This document shows positions 16,081 to 24,426 of a DNA stretch of 32,552 nucleotides, one piece after another (position 1 is the stretch's first letter; every line of letters begins with the position of its first letter). Origin of the DNA: Clostridia bacterium DTU065. Its GTDB lineage: Bacteria > Bacillota > DTU065. The notes below the pieces were generated by a model. That model ran no database searches. It saw nothing but the letters and a program-made list of their open reading frames with translations, and had not been told where the DNA came from. The stretch covers positions 3,555-36,106 of the forward strand of contig LFSI01000007.1 of NCBI GenBank assembly GCA_001512545.1, in the 5' to 3' direction. Made by a program: the position numbers and the translations under genes.

Positions 16081-17033
16081 CCCAATCCCTCCAATTCCTG
16101 TACAACCTCTCTGATGGCTGCTCTTTCTTCTTCACTAACCCCCGGTCCGTAAGGATCCCAAGCGGCGCTTTCAGGCACAAGACCCTGAAGCACGCAAATG
16201 TACAACATCCTCTCGATGTAGCCTTCCATAGGTTTGATGAAGGTTACCTCTGCCAGTTTATCCACGAGAACTGTAAGTTCTACGAAAGCCTTGTAATCCT
16301 GATCGTAGTAGGCGTCAATCAAAGCTTTCTGGAGCTTGGTGAATGCAGAACCGATACCTACAAGAGCACCCCTTCCCCCACGCATCATGGTGTAGCCAAA
16401 CATGCGGTCTTCGCCGGTGATCAGGGCTTTGTTGGGGAACTCCTTTGCGATTAAGTTGGATACGTCTTGGTAGGTCATGACCGAATCTAAAGTCGCCATC
16501 TTGATAGCTACTGCGTTTTCCAGAGCAAACAGTTTACGCAGAACATCTAGGCTGTAGGAGATTCCTCCGGCAGCTTCGTAGAGGTAAAACAATACCATGT
16601 CAAGACCTAGTGAATTCAAAGCTTCATGATACTTAACGATGAGTTCGTCTTGATTATCCTTCCCCCTAAAAAAGCTCGGCGCATATGTGAGAATGCCATC
16701 TGCTCCGAGAGCTTTAGCATGCTCTCCCATCTTTTTTGCATCGGCGATAAACTCTTCTTCACTGGTGAAGTTGCGGGAACCTACGCCGCAGATGATCTTT
16801 TTGTCGGAGCTAAGAGCACTTCTGTAGACTTTGTAGACCTTTTCGCGATCCTCTTCCGAGAGCATCAGCCCTCTTCCTGTGTGCGCCCAAACGGCAATAC
16901 CTGTAATGGGCTGTGTGTCCATCCACTCGGCGTACTTCTTCAGCGCATCGTAGTCGATGGTTCCGTCTTTTCTGAATGTTACAGGTACCGCTGGATAGAG
17001 ACATCTGTCAAGTACTAAAGCCATTTTACACAT
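16074..17033 (-). CDS. Dihydrodipicolinate synthase/N-acetylneuraminate lyase family protein
   Basis: A 319-residue Schiff-base TIM-barrel aldolase/dehydratase of the DapA/NAL superfamily. The catalytic lysine is Lys178 in AVAIKMA, paired with Tyr150 or Tyr152 in LFYLYEAAGG, and ITGEDRMFGYTMMRGGRGALVGIG matches the conserved C-terminal barrel strands. The pyruvate-binding loop reads AHTGRGLMLSEEDR instead of the GTTGE of true DapA, and YNxP is changed, so lysine synthesis is unlikely. It is the first gene of the four-gene operon. The ATG at 17033 is close to AGAGGTG; the ATG at 17024 is an alternative start. A keto-acid aldolase or dehydratase role in degradation of an amino-acid or sugar-acid derivative is inferred. 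Confidence 0.85.
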   Translation of the reverse strand: MCKMALVLDRCLYPAVPVTFRKDGTIDYDALKKYAEWMDTQPITGIAVWAHTGRGLMLSEEDREKVYKVYRSALSSDKKIICGVGSRNFTSEEEFIADAKKMGEHAKALGADGILTYAPSFFRGKDNQDELIVKYHEALNSLGLDMVLFYLYEAAGGISYSLDVLRKLFALENAVAIKMATLDSVMTYQDVSNLIAKEFPNKALITGEDRMFGYTMMRGGRGALVGIGSAFTKLQKALIDAYYDQDYKAFVELTVLVDKLAEVTFIKPMEGYIERMLYICVLQGLVPESAAWDPYGPGVSEEERAAIREVVQELEGLGW

Positions 17034-17060
17034 AACACCTCTTTACACTGATATTGCTAA

Positions 17061-17086
17061 ACAAAAAAGCGTTTTCTCTTTTTTGT
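17061..17086. terminator. AT-rich perfect hairpin between barrel-like gene and DapA operon
   Basis: ACAAAAAAG and CTTTTTTGT form a perfect 9-bp inverted repeat with an 8-base loop. It follows the stop of the gene at 17106 on the minus strand and precedes the DapA-like operon, so it may act as a weak terminator or as a binding site near the downstream promoter. Confidence 0.4.
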
Positions 17087-17105
17087 GATCCACTATCCTC
17101 ATCTG

Positions 17106-18233
17106 TTAAAACAAAACAGCAAGCCCAACTCCTCCGGAAAAGTTAGCGGTTGCAGGTTTTCCCTTGGGAGTCGTGTAAACAACGCCTAAATCTGCCTGAA
17201 GCTGCAGACTGTCCGTGAGGCTTTTTCCAACTGCAAGCTCGGCTCGCAGCTTCTTCTCCACGATTTCGCTGAGGAAAAAGGTTTTGTAGGCCTCATCCCG
17301 GCCAATGGTAGTCCAGTACTCATCGAGGTGACCGGGACCGTGCCACTCGTAGGCTAGGCTGAGACTCGATGAAAAACCGCCGGTTCTTAGGTTCAGGATT
17401 CCACCGAGTTTTAGAGCATCTGGACCTAAATCATCACCGAGAAACTCGCTTCCCGTTGTGTAGCGCCCATGTCCTCCCCAGTGGGAATGCAGGTACCGGG
17501 TATTAGCCAGCGCTGCTGCAGAAAACTGGACCTTCGCTCCGGAAAGTTCGAAGATCTCGGAACTGTAACCTAGAGACACTCCCATCACAGGAAGTTGGTT
17601 GAAGGTAAACGGTATAAAGGGGAAGTCGTCGATGATGGTCTCCACGTAGATGATGGCTCCGCTGTTAAAGACATACCCTGTATTGAACCCCATTAAGACA
17701 TTGATGTCCCTGTTGTTTACCACTCTGCTTTTTAAAGCTAAGTGCTGTACTAGGTATACGGGCAGAAGCGGCACCGGGTTGTACATGAAGTAAATGGTTT
17801 CGTCGTTTCCCACAATCACGCTGGTTTCAAAGAAATCCAGGTAGATTGGAAAACCCTCTTTTGTAGCCTTAAGTCTGTGGGCCACAAACCTTCTAGAACT
17901 ACCAAGGTCGGCAAGGAGCTTCTCATAACGAAAATCAAAGGAGAGAAGCCGGAAAGAAAACTCATAGCCACCTGTAAAAAGGTCTGCAGAAACAGCTACA
18001 GAGGGAAGAGACTTGAACTCCTCGAAGGCGAAGCTGTCGTTGAAATCCACAAACCCTGAACTGGCTTTGAGCTTGAAATTGCCAAAGTCAAACTTCGCCT
18101 TAAAGGTCGGCTTGACCTCTCCTGTGCTTTCTAGATGTACTGCTGCTTCCCCCGACAACTTTATGGCAAATGCTGCAAAGGAAAGCAGGAGGACTAAAAC
18201 CACCGAAATAAACTGTTTTTTTGATATGTTCAT
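17106..18233 (-). CDS. Secreted beta-rich protein, possible outer-membrane barrel
   Basis: A 375-residue protein I cannot assign to a named family. It has a clear N-terminal signal sequence (NISKKQFISVVLVLLLSFAAFA), then alternating-pattern beta-strand segments throughout (for example SLPSVAVSADLFTGGYEFSFR and GVSLGYSSEIFELSGAKVQF) rich in Gly and aromatic residues. The last residues, SGGVGLAVLF, end in Phe, a common feature of outer-membrane beta-barrels recognised by BamA. No lipobox or LPXTG anchor is seen. If correct, the cell has an outer membrane. The start is ATG with GGTGG upstream. It lies 21 bases after alr on the same strand and may be at the end of the alr unit. Confidence 0.6.
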   Translation of the reverse strand: MNISKKQFISVVLVLLLSFAAFAIKLSGEAAVHLESTGEVKPTFKAKFDFGNFKLKASSGFVDFNDSFAFEEFKSLPSVAVSADLFTGGYEFSFRLLSFDFRYEKLLADLGSSRRFVAHRLKATKEGFPIYLDFFETSVIVGNDETIYFMYNPVPLLPVYLVQHLALKSRVVNNRDINVLMGFNTGYVFNSGAIIYVETIIDDFPFIPFTFNQLPVMGVSLGYSSEIFELSGAKVQFSAAALANTRYLHSHWGGHGRYTTGSEFLGDDLGPDALKLGGILNLRTGGFSSSLSLAYEWHGPGHLDEYWTTIGRDEAYKTFFLSEIVEKKLRAELAVGKSLTDSLQLQADLGVVYTTPKGKPATANFSGGVGLAVLF

Positions 18234-18254
18234 TTTAGCTGCACCACCAGATCG

Positions 18255-19373
18255 TTAGTTTGCGGCATTGTTCTTGTAGACTCTGACCAGCCTGCTTGAG
18301 AGTTCCGTAATGATTTCGTAGTGAATAGTGCCGCTTTTTTCCGCTAGCTCGTCTGCGGTAATCTCTTCGCCGTTTTGCCTGCCGATGAGTACTACTTCAT
18401 CGTCCACAGATATGGAATCCTCAAGAGGGACCTCGATCATCAGCTGGTCCATGCAGATATTGCCCACAATGGGATAGCGCTTTCCCTGTATAAGAACGTC
18501 GGTGCCTTTGTGAGAAAGACGCCTGGTGTAGCCGTCGCCGTAACCTACAGGAATTGTCACTATCTGGCAGGGCTTTTGAGTGCGGTAACTAGCACCGTAG
18601 CCTATCGGCTCACCGGCTTCCACTTGTTCGATACGGGAGATCCGCGCTTTCAAAGACAGCGCAGGCGTCAGCCCGTCCCAGAAGGGATCTGCGCTGGGTT
18701 TCAATCCGTACAGGGCAATTCCTGCCCTGATGAAGTTGCTGCCTCTGGCAAGTTTCAGTGCTCCGGCACTATTCGACCAGTGGACCAGCCTCGGACACTG
18801 ATCCCCTAAATCCTCGCACAATTTGCGCATTTTTTCAACCTGCTGCTTGGCGGCGCTGTCGTCTTCCAGATCCGCTGTGGCAAGATGGGTAAAAATGCCT
18901 TCAACGTTTAAGCCCGCTAGCTTTCTCGCCTTTTCCAAAAGTTCTTTAGCTTGTGCAGGGCTCACCCCTAAGCGGTGCATTCCCGTGTCCACCTTCAGCT
19001 GCCCGGAAGCGGTCTTGCCCAAGCTTCGCGCAGCAGCAGACAGCACCTCTGCGCCTCTCAGATCGGTAAAGGCCACAGACAGGTTCCACTTCACAGCCAG
19101 GCGGGCATCTCGTTCGGGGACTACGCCCAACACCAGTATTGGAGCGGCGATTCCCGCTTCTCTGAGGGCGATTCCTTCTTCCACCAGAGCAACCCCAAGC
19201 CAGCTTGCCCCATTGGAGAGGACAGCTTTAGCAACCTCCACAGCACCGCAGCCGTAGGCGTTGGCTTTGATGACCGCCATGATCCCGATCTCGGGATTGA
19301 GGCTTTTTATCAGCTTGAGGTTTGCAACAATAGCGCTTAGATCCACTTCGATCCAAGCTCTGTAATCTTCCAT
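18255..19373 (-). CDS. alr: Alanine racemase
   Basis: About 372 residues of PLP-dependent alanine racemase, supplying D-alanine for peptidoglycan. The cofactor lysine is Lys36 in AVIKANAYGCGA, the opposing catalytic tyrosine lies in IGYGASYRT, and GMHRLGV, HWSNSAGAL, RAGIALYGL, GYGDGYTRRL and VGNICMDQLM mark the barrel and C-terminal domain. The ATG at 19373 is preferred to the track GTG (19385), with GGTG just upstream. It lies downstream of nnr by about 27 bases; the acpS-nnr-alr order is common in Firmicutes and suggests one transcript with the cell-wall genes. Confidence 0.95.
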   Translation of the reverse strand: MEDYRAWIEVDLSAIVANLKLIKSLNPEIGIMAVIKANAYGCGAVEVAKAVLSNGASWLGVALVEEGIALREAGIAAPILVLGVVPERDARLAVKWNLSVAFTDLRGAEVLSAAARSLGKTASGQLKVDTGMHRLGVSPAQAKELLEKARKLAGLNVEGIFTHLATADLEDDSAAKQQVEKMRKLCEDLGDQCPRLVHWSNSAGALKLARGSNFIRAGIALYGLKPSADPFWDGLTPALSLKARISRIEQVEAGEPIGYGASYRTQKPCQIVTIPVGYGDGYTRRLSHKGTDVLIQGKRYPIVGNICMDQLMIEVPLEDSISVDDEVVLIGRQNGEEITADELAEKSGTIHYEIITELSSRLVRVYKNNAAN

Positions 19374-19400
19374 TGTAATCACCAACCAAAATCTATGAGT

Positions 19401-20900
19401 TTATCTGTATAGCGATTTCAGCGCTGCAGGGAGGAAGTCAATAATATCGCCGGCAATGATGGCGTGAGCCCCTAGTACTTCTCTTGCCATGTCTCCAGCA
19501 AGTCCGTGCACGAAGACGCCGGTGACGGCGGCATCTTTCGGCGAAAGTCCCTGAAGCAGCAGTCCTCCGATAATGCCAGTAAGTACATCGCCTGCTCCAG
19601 CGGTGGCCATTCCGGCATTGCCTGTGGAGTTGATGAAGAAACTGCCGTCATCTAACGCTACTACTGTATGCGCTCCTTTTAAAACTACCACAACGCGGAG
19701 ATCTTCAGCTAACGCTAAAGCCACACCAACGCGGTCTTTGGCGATCTCTTCCACTTGGAGTCCAGTCAGTCTGCTCATCTCCCCAGGGTGGGGTGTGATG
19801 ATCACCGGACCGTGGTTTTCCGCAGTGAGGAGCCCGTATCTGGCAACGAGAGTAAGGGCGTCTGCGTCGAGAACCAGAGGTATGTCCTTCACTTTAGCCT
19901 CGGCGATCGCTGTTTTCAGCAGCTCAGCGTTTTCTTCGGTTACTCCCATTCCCGGACCGATCATAAGGCAGTTGTATCCGTTAATGTCAAAGGACGAATT
20001 TGCGTCTTTAACGGTCATCTCCGGTACAAGGTTCTGGAGGATGGAGAGGACTTCTTTTTTTGCCAGTGCCTGAACAAGTCCTGCACCTGTTCTCAGAGCG
20101 GCCTTTCCTGCAAGGGCAGCTGCCCCTGCCATGCCCAGTGATCCTGCTATCACAAGACCCTTACCGAAGGTGCCCTTATGGCTGTTTTCCGGTCTTGGCA
20201 GGTCGGCAATCTCTTCTATATCGATAAGGTGACCCTTGATGCTTGCGTCGTTAAGCAGTGCCGGCGGGAAGGACAGCGGTTCAATAATCACCTCGCCTGC
20301 AAAGCCTGCCCCTGGATATAGGCAGAAGCCCAGCTTTGGCAGGCCGAAGGTTACGGTGTAGTCGGCAAGGACTGCTTCCTTAAGTACCGCACCGGTTGTT
20401 GCGTCTATGCCTGTGGGGATGTCGAGAGACACAACGCTGGCATCTCCTGCGTTCAGGAGCTTTACTATCTTTCCATAGGGGTCTTTAAGGTCGCCTTTGA
20501 GGCCGATCCCCACAAGACCGTCCACTACTACATCGCAGTACTCCAGACTGTTCTTCAGTTCTGCGGTTATTCCGGAAGCTCTTTCAACCTGTCCTCCCAA
20601 ACTCTCAAAAATGCCCAGGTTGATCCGGGTTTCTTCAGCGAGTTTGGCTTCGTCTCCCACAAGAAAGGTTCTCACCTTTGCACCTGCAAGGAATAAACGC
20701 CTCGAAACTACCAGAGCATCGCCGCCGTTTTTGCCGCACCCAGCTAGAACCACGTAAAAAGCGCCACTTCCGAACTTCTCCAGAAGGAAAGCTGTAGCCC
20801 TTTCTCCGGCCTGTTCCATAAGGATCATTCCCGGTATTCCAAACTCTTTCTGTGCCCTTAAGTCGATCTCCTGCATCTTCTCTCTAGAGACCGCTTTCAT
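19401..20900 (-). CDS. nnr: Bifunctional NAD(P)H-hydrate epimerase/dehydratase
   Basis: About 499 residues of a fused nicotinamide-nucleotide repair enzyme. The N-terminal YjeF domain (epimerase, about residues 1-210) has GIPGMILMEQAGERA and CGKNGGDALVVSRRL; the C-terminal ADP-dependent dehydratase domain has GTFGKGLVIAGSLGMAGA, IITPHPGEMSRLTG, VVLKGAHTVVA and NAGMATAGAGDVLTGIIGG. Together they restore hydrated NADH and NADPH. The ATG at 20900, eight bases past AGGTGG, is chosen over the track GTG (20912); it overlaps the end of acpS by 17 bases, indicating coupling. Fusion length is typical. Confidence 0.95.
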   Translation of the reverse strand: MKAVSREKMQEIDLRAQKEFGIPGMILMEQAGERATAFLLEKFGSGAFYVVLAGCGKNGGDALVVSRRLFLAGAKVRTFLVGDEAKLAEETRINLGIFESLGGQVERASGITAELKNSLEYCDVVVDGLVGIGLKGDLKDPYGKIVKLLNAGDASVVSLDIPTGIDATTGAVLKEAVLADYTVTFGLPKLGFCLYPGAGFAGEVIIEPLSFPPALLNDASIKGHLIDIEEIADLPRPENSHKGTFGKGLVIAGSLGMAGAAALAGKAALRTGAGLVQALAKKEVLSILQNLVPEMTVKDANSSFDINGYNCLMIGPGMGVTEENAELLKTAIAEAKVKDIPLVLDADALTLVARYGLLTAENHGPVIITPHPGEMSRLTGLQVEEIAKDRVGVALALAEDLRVVVVLKGAHTVVALDDGSFFINSTGNAGMATAGAGDVLTGIIGGLLLQGLSPKDAAVTGVFVHGLAGDMAREVLGAHAIIAGDIIDFLPAALKSLYR

Positions 20901-21273
20901 CCTCTTCACCACCTAAAACGATTACTTCGGCAATAGCCATCGCTTGCGTGTGGGACATGCTGAGCAAAATCCTCCGGGCGCCAAGATTTTCAGCTTTAGC
21001 TTTGGCTTTTCCCGAAAGCTCGATGTGGGGTTTACCAGAGTCGGTTTTTTTCACTTCGATTTCGCTTAACGCCTGTCCAAAAAGGCGCCAGCCAAAAGCC
21101 TTAATCACCGCTTCTTTAGCGGCAAAGCGGGCTGCTAGAACCTGGGCAGGAGTCTTGCTTTGCCTTGCGTACTCCAGCTCCCCCTGGGTAAAAACCCTTT
21201 CTAAGAATCTAGAACTTACCTTCTCAAATCTATTTACTTCTACAAGATCGACTCCTAATCCTAGAATAGCCAA
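20884..21273 (-). CDS. acpS: Holo-[acyl-carrier-protein] synthase
   Basis: A 129-residue phosphopantetheinyl transferase that activates acyl carrier protein from coenzyme A. Family blocks are visible: GLGVDLVEVNRFE with the Mg-binding Asp, FTQGELEYA, and ARFAAKEAVIKAFG with the metal-binding Glu. It ends with ILLSMSHTQAMAIAEVIVL. The start is TTG, supported by AAGGAGG nine bases upstream. It lies about 50 bases after glmM, with a hairpin between, and overlaps nnr. Confidence 0.95.
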   Translation of the reverse strand: MAILGLGVDLVEVNRFEKVSSRFLERVFTQGELEYARQSKTPAQVLAARFAAKEAVIKAFGWRLFGQALSEIEVKKTDSGKPHIELSGKAKAKAENLGARRILLSMSHTQAMAIAEVIVLGGEEDESGL

Positions 21274-21301
21274 TGCTATTCCTCCTTACCGCAAACTAAA
21301 C

Positions 21302-21322
21302 CAGCAGGCACCTTGCCTGCTG
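21302..21322 (-). other. Hairpin between glmM and acpS
   Basis: CAGCAGGC-aaggt-GCCTGCTG is a perfect 8-bp stem with a 5-base loop in the gap after glmM. The following minus-strand sequence (GTTTAGTTTG) has only scattered T, so this is a poor terminator; an mRNA processing or stabilising structure, or partial attenuation between glmM and acpS, is possible. Confidence 0.45.
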
Positions 21323-21324
21323 CA

Positions 21325-22689
21325 TCACTCGTCTTCTGCTTTATCTGCGGAAGCTACAGCTGTTGCCACTTCGTTGACAATCCTGCGAACTACCGTAATG
21401 TCCTTGGCTTCTCCCATGATCCTTACCACCGGTTCGGTCCCTGAGGGTCTGACAAACAAGCGTCCTTCTCTACCCATTTCTTCCTGGCCTTTTCTAATGG
21501 CTTCAAGGACAAACTCAGAGGTCATGATCTTCTTTTTGTCCTTCACTTTGACGCTAACCAGAAGCTGAGGAAATGGCGTCATCTGCGCTGCCAGTTCTGA
21601 AAGGGGCGCTTTGCTTCTGACCATAATCTCCAGAAGCCTGATTGCAGACAGGATGCCGTCACCTGTGAGGTTGTAGTTGGCGTGGATGATGTGCCCGGAC
21701 TGTTCCCCACCGAGAATCAGACCGCGGTCGATCATCTCGCGGAGGACGTTCCTGTCGCCGTTTTCGGTAAAGTATACAGTGCCTCCGAAAGAACTCAGGC
21801 AATCTTTAAGGCCTAAGTTGGAGTAAACAGTGGCTGCAATGGCGTTATTGGGCAGCATGTTGTTTTTTAGGAGGTCGATGGCGGTAATTGCCAGCTGCTT
21901 GTCACCGTCGACGATCGCTCCTTGTTCATCAACAAAGATCACTCTGTCGCCATCGCCGTCGTGTGCTATACCGGCATGGGCACCGCTTCTTACCACAGCT
22001 TCCTGCAGCTGTTCGGGATGAGTGGAGCCGCAGCTGCGGTTGATGTTTACCCCATCGGGGTCGGCGTTAATCAGGATAACCTTTGCACCCAGGCTCTCAT
22101 AGACTTTCGGTGCAACTTCAGAGGTGGCACCATTAGCGCAGTCCACAACGATCTTATAGCCGTCAAGGGAGAAGTCTGCCGTGCTGAGCAAAAAGTCTGC
22201 ATAGCGATCTTTTGCATCGCTTACCGAATAGACCCTGCCAACCTTATCTCCCACCGGTCTGGGCAGTTCGTCTGCTACAAACTGCCCGCTGTCGTCGACA
22301 ACGTACGCAGCAATCCTCTCCTCGTCCTCTTCTGATAGCTTCATACCGTTTTTATCGAAAAACTTGATGCCGTTATCATCATATAGGTTGTGAGACGCGG
22401 AAATCACCGCACCGAAATCTGCCTCCATCTGGCGGCAGATTAGCGCTACAGCAGGAGTTGGGATAATCCCCAGGTCCAAGCAGTCTGCTCCTGCACTGGT
22501 AAGGCCTGCAGTAAGAGCTGCGCTCAGCATCTCTCCGGAGATTCTCGGATCTCTGCCTACAAGGACCTTCCCTTTGCCTTCCTCCACTGCCAGAAATCCC
22601 ACTGCCCGTCCCAGCTTGAAGGCAAGTTCCGGGAGCAGCTCTTTGTTGGCAACTCCTCTAACTCCATCGGTTCCGAATAATCTGGGCAT
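21325..22689 (-). CDS. glmM: Phosphoglucosamine mutase
   Basis: A 454-residue alpha-D-phosphohexomutase that interconverts glucosamine 6- and 1-phosphate on the way to UDP-GlcNAc. It shows the N-terminal RLFGTDGVRG, the phosphoserine loop VISASHNLYDDNG (Ser99), the metal loop DGDGDRV, the sugar-specificity GGEQSGHII and the phosphate-binding RPSGTEPVVRIM. GAGGAGGAGG precedes the ATG, which lies 2 bases after the cdaR stop. The position directly after cdaA-cdaR is the classical Firmicutes arrangement, in which CdaA, CdaR and GlmM proteins interact and GlmM can inhibit CdaA. Confidence 0.97.
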   Translation of the reverse strand: MPRLFGTDGVRGVANKELLPELAFKLGRAVGFLAVEEGKGKVLVGRDPRISGEMLSAALTAGLTSAGADCLDLGIIPTPAVALICRQMEADFGAVISASHNLYDDNGIKFFDKNGMKLSEEDEERIAAYVVDDSGQFVADELPRPVGDKVGRVYSVSDAKDRYADFLLSTADFSLDGYKIVVDCANGATSEVAPKVYESLGAKVILINADPDGVNINRSCGSTHPEQLQEAVVRSGAHAGIAHDGDGDRVIFVDEQGAIVDGDKQLAITAIDLLKNNMLPNNAIAATVYSNLGLKDCLSSFGGTVYFTENGDRNVLREMIDRGLILGGEQSGHIIHANYNLTGDGILSAIRLLEIMVRSKAPLSELAAQMTPFPQLLVSVKVKDKKKIMTSEFVLEAIRKGQEEMGREGRLFVRPSGTEPVVRIMGEAKDITVVRRIVNEVATAVASADKAEDE

Positions 22690-22691
22690 CT

Positions 22692-23621
22692 CTACTGTTC
22701 CTCCTCCTCGGGGATGCGTTCAGCGATCAAAACCTCTACGGTTTCCGGCCAGATCTGGCTGCCGGATGGCACGACCAGCTTCACTTCTCCTCTAAACGGT
22801 ATTTCGCTAACCACAAAGGGTTCTGAGGAAACGGCCTCAATCTGCCGGTCGCCAACAAGCGACACTTCTTTCGGAATGACCGTAACTTCCAGTTCCTCAA
22901 GATCTACGCTTTCTACTTCAAAGTCCAGTTCCACCGGAACTGTACGAAGAGCTTTTTCCACAACTTCGAACCGAACCTCGGCATGGGTGGGATTTATGCC
23001 CAGGCCGCTGAGGAGCGCTCCGCTTGCGTTCCTAATTTGGATGGGAAGAGACAGCTTGTGCTCTCCCACACTTAAGTCCCTAAGTTCAAGGGTGACCGTA
23101 GCGCTCTGCGCTGTTCCCAGCAAGGAATCCGGCCCGGAGACCGCAACCTCCGTGGGTGTAATGGAGAGGTTCTGCAGCTCCCTTCCTTGAGGGAGGTTCC
23201 CGAGGTTCAAGTTCTGCAGTTCAAGCTTTTTAGTGGTTAAACTCTCAAGACGAACATCGATCGTCTCGGGATAGTACTGGATGATATTGACGTTTTCGGG
23301 CACTCGCACAGAGACGTCGATGCTGTGCCTGCCCGCCCGACGATTTTTCAAACTGGCAACGACCATAATCTGTTCCTGATTCTGGGTCATCTCCCAGAAC
23401 GGCCCCGACAGTTCCAAGAACACCTCAGGAACTTCGGAAGTCACTGTCAGTCCCTCTTCGATGTCAGTGAAGACCACTTTCTTCATAACCTTCTGGTATT
23501 GCTGCCTTTCGGAGATGTTGGGGATCTGCACGTTTTGCTTTGCAAACAGCCAGAAGATCACCGCAATGACCAGCGAAAGAACCCGCAGATAGACATCACT
23601 GCTTTTGATTTTAACTTTCAC
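22692..23621 (-). CDS. cdaR: YbbR-domain regulator of diadenylate cyclase
   Basis: About 309 residues with one N-terminal membrane helix (VYLRVLSLVIAVIFWLFA) and a long extracytoplasmic region of YbbR repeats (for example around GLTVTSEVPEVFLELSG, NVNIIQYYPETIDVRLE and GLGINPTHAEVRFEVVE). The track ORF extends back to 23753 inside cdaA, but the GTG at 23621 with GGGAGGG upstream is the real start and overlaps the cdaA stop by 11 bases. CdaR proteins anchor in the membrane next to CdaA and modulate its activity. No enzymatic motif is present or expected. Confidence 0.9.
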   Translation of the reverse strand: MKVKIKSSDVYLRVLSLVIAVIFWLFAKQNVQIPNISERQQYQKVMKKVVFTDIEEGLTVTSEVPEVFLELSGPFWEMTQNQEQIMVVASLKNRRAGRHSIDVSVRVPENVNIIQYYPETIDVRLESLTTKKLELQNLNLGNLPQGRELQNLSITPTEVAVSGPDSLLGTAQSATVTLELRDLSVGEHKLSLPIQIRNASGALLSGLGINPTHAEVRFEVVEKALRTVPVELDFEVESVDLEELEVTVIPKEVSLVGDRQIEAVSSEPFVVSEIPFRGEVKLVVPSGSQIWPETVEVLIAERIPEEEEQ

Positions 23622-24426
23622 GCTGCTTTCCCTCCCGTCCAAAGGGCCAGAAGCGCTCTGACGCCTTGCTGCTCTGGGCAAGGAAGCGCTCCTGCAGCTG
23701 TTTTGGCGTGACGTAGCGGTTGAGCTTGCCGTCTTCGGCAAGAGATATGGCACCGGTCTCCTCCGAGACCACGATCACAATGGCATCGCTGACCTCCGAC
23801 AGTCCCACCGCTGCCCGGTGGCGGGTACCGAGTTCTTTGGAGATCTCGGGGTTTTCCGATAAGGGCAGGAGGCACCCTGCAGCCACGATTCTATCACCCT
23901 CGATAATCACGGCCCCATCGTGTAGAGGGGTGTTAGGAAAGAAGATGGTCTCCAGGGCAGCTGCGCTGACCATCGAATCGATTAGGGTTCCGGTTTCTAT
24001 GTATTCCAGAAGTCCTGTGTCCCTTTTCAGGACGATCAGAGCTCCCGTAGCGGTCTCGGAAAACTTCTCAACAGCGCGGATAATCTCGCCAATGGCTTTT
24101 TGAGACTGTCCCCTGTCAAACAAGCCGAAGCGCTCTTCCTTCAATACTCCCCGCCCCAACCGTTCCAAAACCTTGCGCAGCTCGGGATAGAAGACGATAG
24201 GCAGAGCGACCAGAAACAGCGTTACTAGCTGTTGAATCAGCCAGTTTACAGTGCGAAATCCCAAAAACTCGCTGAGGACACTTACAGCAAAGACCACGGC
24301 AATCCCCTTGAGCAGCGAAACTGCCCTTGTGCCCTTGATGAGAAGCATAACTCGGTAGACCACGAAGGCCACAAGAAGAATATCGATGATGTCGAGCAGA
24401 GTGATGTTTTTAAGCAGAGCTGCCAT
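23611..24426 (-). CDS. cdaA: Diadenylate cyclase CdaA
   Basis: About 271 residues, the usual CdaA length. Three N-terminal membrane helices (IIDILLVAFVVYRVMLLI, LLKGIAVVFAVSVLSEFLG, LIQQLVTLFLVALPIVFY) precede a coiled linker and the DAC domain with the catalytic DGA (170-172, PLHDGAVII) and RHR (202-204, GTRHRAAVGLSE). It condenses two ATP into the essential second messenger c-di-AMP, which controls potassium and cell-wall homeostasis. The track ORF starts at 24528, but ATG 24426 with GGGAGGG upstream gives the family N-terminus. It is first in the cdaA-cdaR-glmM-acpS-nnr-alr series. Confidence 0.96.
   Translation of the reverse strand: MAALLKNITLLDIIDILLVAFVVYRVMLLIKGTRAVSLLKGIAVVFAVSVLSEFLGFRTVNWLIQQLVTLFLVALPIVFYPELRKVLERLGRGVLKEERFGLFDRGQSQKAIGEIIRAVEKFSETATGALIVLKRDTGLLEYIETGTLIDSMVSAAALETIFFPNTPLHDGAVIIEGDRIVAAGCLLPLSENPEISKELGTRHRAAVGLSEVSDAIVIVVSEETGAISLAEDGKLNRYVTPKQLQERFLAQSSKASERFWPFGREGKQRES

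Noticed and set aside
23622-23753. Upstream extension of the cdaR ORF in the track
   Set aside because: It lies inside cdaA in another frame and has a Ser/Arg-rich out-of-frame look; the GTG at 23621 has a proper GGGAGGG site and gives the YbbR N-terminus.
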